This document shows, piece after piece, positions 5,501-6,091 of a stretch of 6,091 nt of DNA (position 1 is the first letter of the stretch; every line of letters starts with the position of its first letter). The stretch covers positions 29,513 through 35,603 of the forward strand of contig DOCI01000024.1 in the NCBI GenBank assembly GCA_003503535.1, in the 5' to 3' direction. Origin of the DNA: Planctomycetaceae bacterium. Its GTDB lineage: Bacteria > Planctomycetota > Planctomycetia > Planctomycetales > Planctomycetaceae. Position numbers and translations under genes: made by a program. Under the pieces are notes generated by a model. It saw only the letters and a list, made by a program, of their open reading frames with translations. It searched no databases and was not told where the DNA came from.

Positions 5501-5511
5501 GTGACCGTCAC
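5501..5511. promoter_or_regulatory. 11-bp dyad GTGAC-c-GTCAC
   Basis: The arms GTGAC (5501-5505) and GTCAC (5507-5511) flank one central C. An overlapping TGACG (5490-5494)/CGTCA (5506-5510) pair is also present. The half-sites resemble CRP/FNR-type TGTGA/TCACA words, but the spacing is too short for that family. An operator is possible, not shown. Confidence 0.3.
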
Positions 5512-5519
5512 CCGCATTG

Positions 5520-5555
<36 letters not shown>

Positions 5556-5627
5556 CAAAGTTGTGATGCATGGTACGATATGAAGTAGGATCACCTATCT
5601 TCCCAACATTTCTGAAAATGACTTTCA

Positions 5628-6020
5628 ATGAAATTCGTTCACAATCGTCGCAATTTGATCCTTGCTGTGACTACGATTTCGTTCGTGCTGGTGATGCCTG
5701 TTTTTGTGTATGTATTCCTCGAAATGATCTGGTTCGAGCCAGTTCGTGTATACGCAGAGGCTCAATCGCGTTCTGAAGCGGTCTTTGCGGAACAGGAGTG
5801 GACCGGTTATCCAGCGTGGTATCACTACGATGATCGTGTGCGGTTTACCTGTCCGGAGTTGAATGATGAAAATGTCTCATTGCTGTATCCCATCATTCAC
5901 AGTGTTGAGGGATTGCAGTACATCGAACTCAACGAGACATCCCTCTCGCCAGAAGGGGTAGCCGCGATGAAGGAAGAATTCCCGAACTGCCATATCAGGT
6001 TTCATGACACTTGGTTCTGA
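5628..6020 (+). CDS. Small membrane-anchored protein with C-terminal LRR-like unit
   Basis: The 130-residue product begins MKFVHNRRN, then a hydrophobic segment at about 10-36 (ILAVTTISFVLVMPVFVYVF) that fits an uncleaved signal anchor or signal peptide, with basic residues before it placing the N-terminus inside. Residues 37-77 are polar and aromatic-rich (EWTGYPAWYHYDD). Residues 78-123, with LQYIELNETSLSPEGVAAMK and EEFPNCHI, match the planctomycete leucine-rich-repeat pattern 'L-x-x-L-x-L-x-x-T-x-[IL]-[ST]-x-E-G' followed by a 'P-x-C-x-[IV]' end. Only about one and a half repeats are present, far fewer than in typical LRR proteins, so it is either a minimal form or a fragment of a larger ancestor. 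The ATG lacks a strong Shine-Dalgarno; an overlapping out-of-frame ATG at 5618 gives no family-like protein. Function unknown; a surface-exposed binding role would be inference. Confidence 0.75.
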   Translation: MKFVHNRRNLILAVTTISFVLVMPVFVYVFLEMIWFEPVRVYAEAQSRSEAVFAEQEWTGYPAWYHYDDRVRFTCPELNDENVSLLYPIIHSVEGLQYIELNETSLSPEGVAAMKEEFPNCHIRFHDTWF

Positions 6021-6091
6021 TGGAGTCAGCGGTTGTTGAGTTACGCTTTGATAACCCAGGCTATCTGGCTGCACTCACCACGCCCATCACT
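6021..6091. other. Right-edge flank without a recognisable gene
   Basis: Only 71 bases remain after the LRR-like stop. I see no terminator hairpin, RNA gene or start of a clear coding frame. Confidence 0.5.

Noticed and set aside
5570..5776. 68-codon plus-strand ORF overlapping the LRR-like gene
   Set aside because: It is out of frame with the anchor/LRR protein and has no recognisable features.

Overview
The window reads as chromosomal DNA of a planctomycete (Planctomycetota). Three family signatures support this: a secreted formylglycine-type sulfatase, a DUF1559 protein with a type IV prepilin-like N-terminus and the C-terminal H-X9-DG motif, and directly behind it a small lipoprotein with the 'E-V-S-G-x-V-T-F-D-G-x-P-L' carboxypeptidase-regulatory-like (transthyretin-like) fold. 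Base composition looks moderate in GC. I would guess the Planctomycetales, near Gimesia or Rubinisphaera, but the genus cannot be fixed from the sequence alone.

Layout. (1) 1-1059, minus strand: the N-terminal 353 residues of a sulfatase that runs off the left edge; it carries an in-frame 9-bp tandem repeat just after the catalytic Cys. (2) 1060-1596: a long divergent intergenic region with a good sigma-54-like -24/-12 match at 1443-1459 and a 7-bp dyad upstream of it, both pointing toward the next gene. (3) 1597-3064, plus strand: the DUF1559 gene and the lipoprotein gene, probably one cassette, with a hairpin in the gap. (4) 3065-3627: about 560 bp without a convincing gene. It holds a start-less coding-like stretch, an 83-bp nested palindrome and a compact 19-bp palindrome that look like dispersed repeats. 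(5) 3628-4221, plus: an SMI1/KNR4-like (SUKH) protein with a clear Shine-Dalgarno. Its stop is followed in the same frame by a 34-codon ORF with three evenly spaced CxC pairs. (6) 4272-5339, minus: a membrane protein of unknown family. (7) 5340-5627: a divergent spacer rich in short repeats and dyads. (8) 5628-6020, plus: a small membrane-anchored protein ending in a leucine-rich-repeat-like unit.

Functionally, the sulfatase would act on sulfated polysaccharides outside the cytoplasm. The DUF1559/lipoprotein pair belongs to the cell-surface protein families that planctomycetes carry in many copies. The SUKH protein, the unknown membrane protein and the LRR-like protein show no obvious pathway link to each other. 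I see no CRISPR array, tRNA, rRNA, transposase or complete mobile element. Nothing here is clearly a new multi-gene system. The most distinctive leads are the sigma-54-type control region of the DUF1559 cassette, the palindromic elements around the SUKH gene, and the CxC-periodic ORF directly after it.
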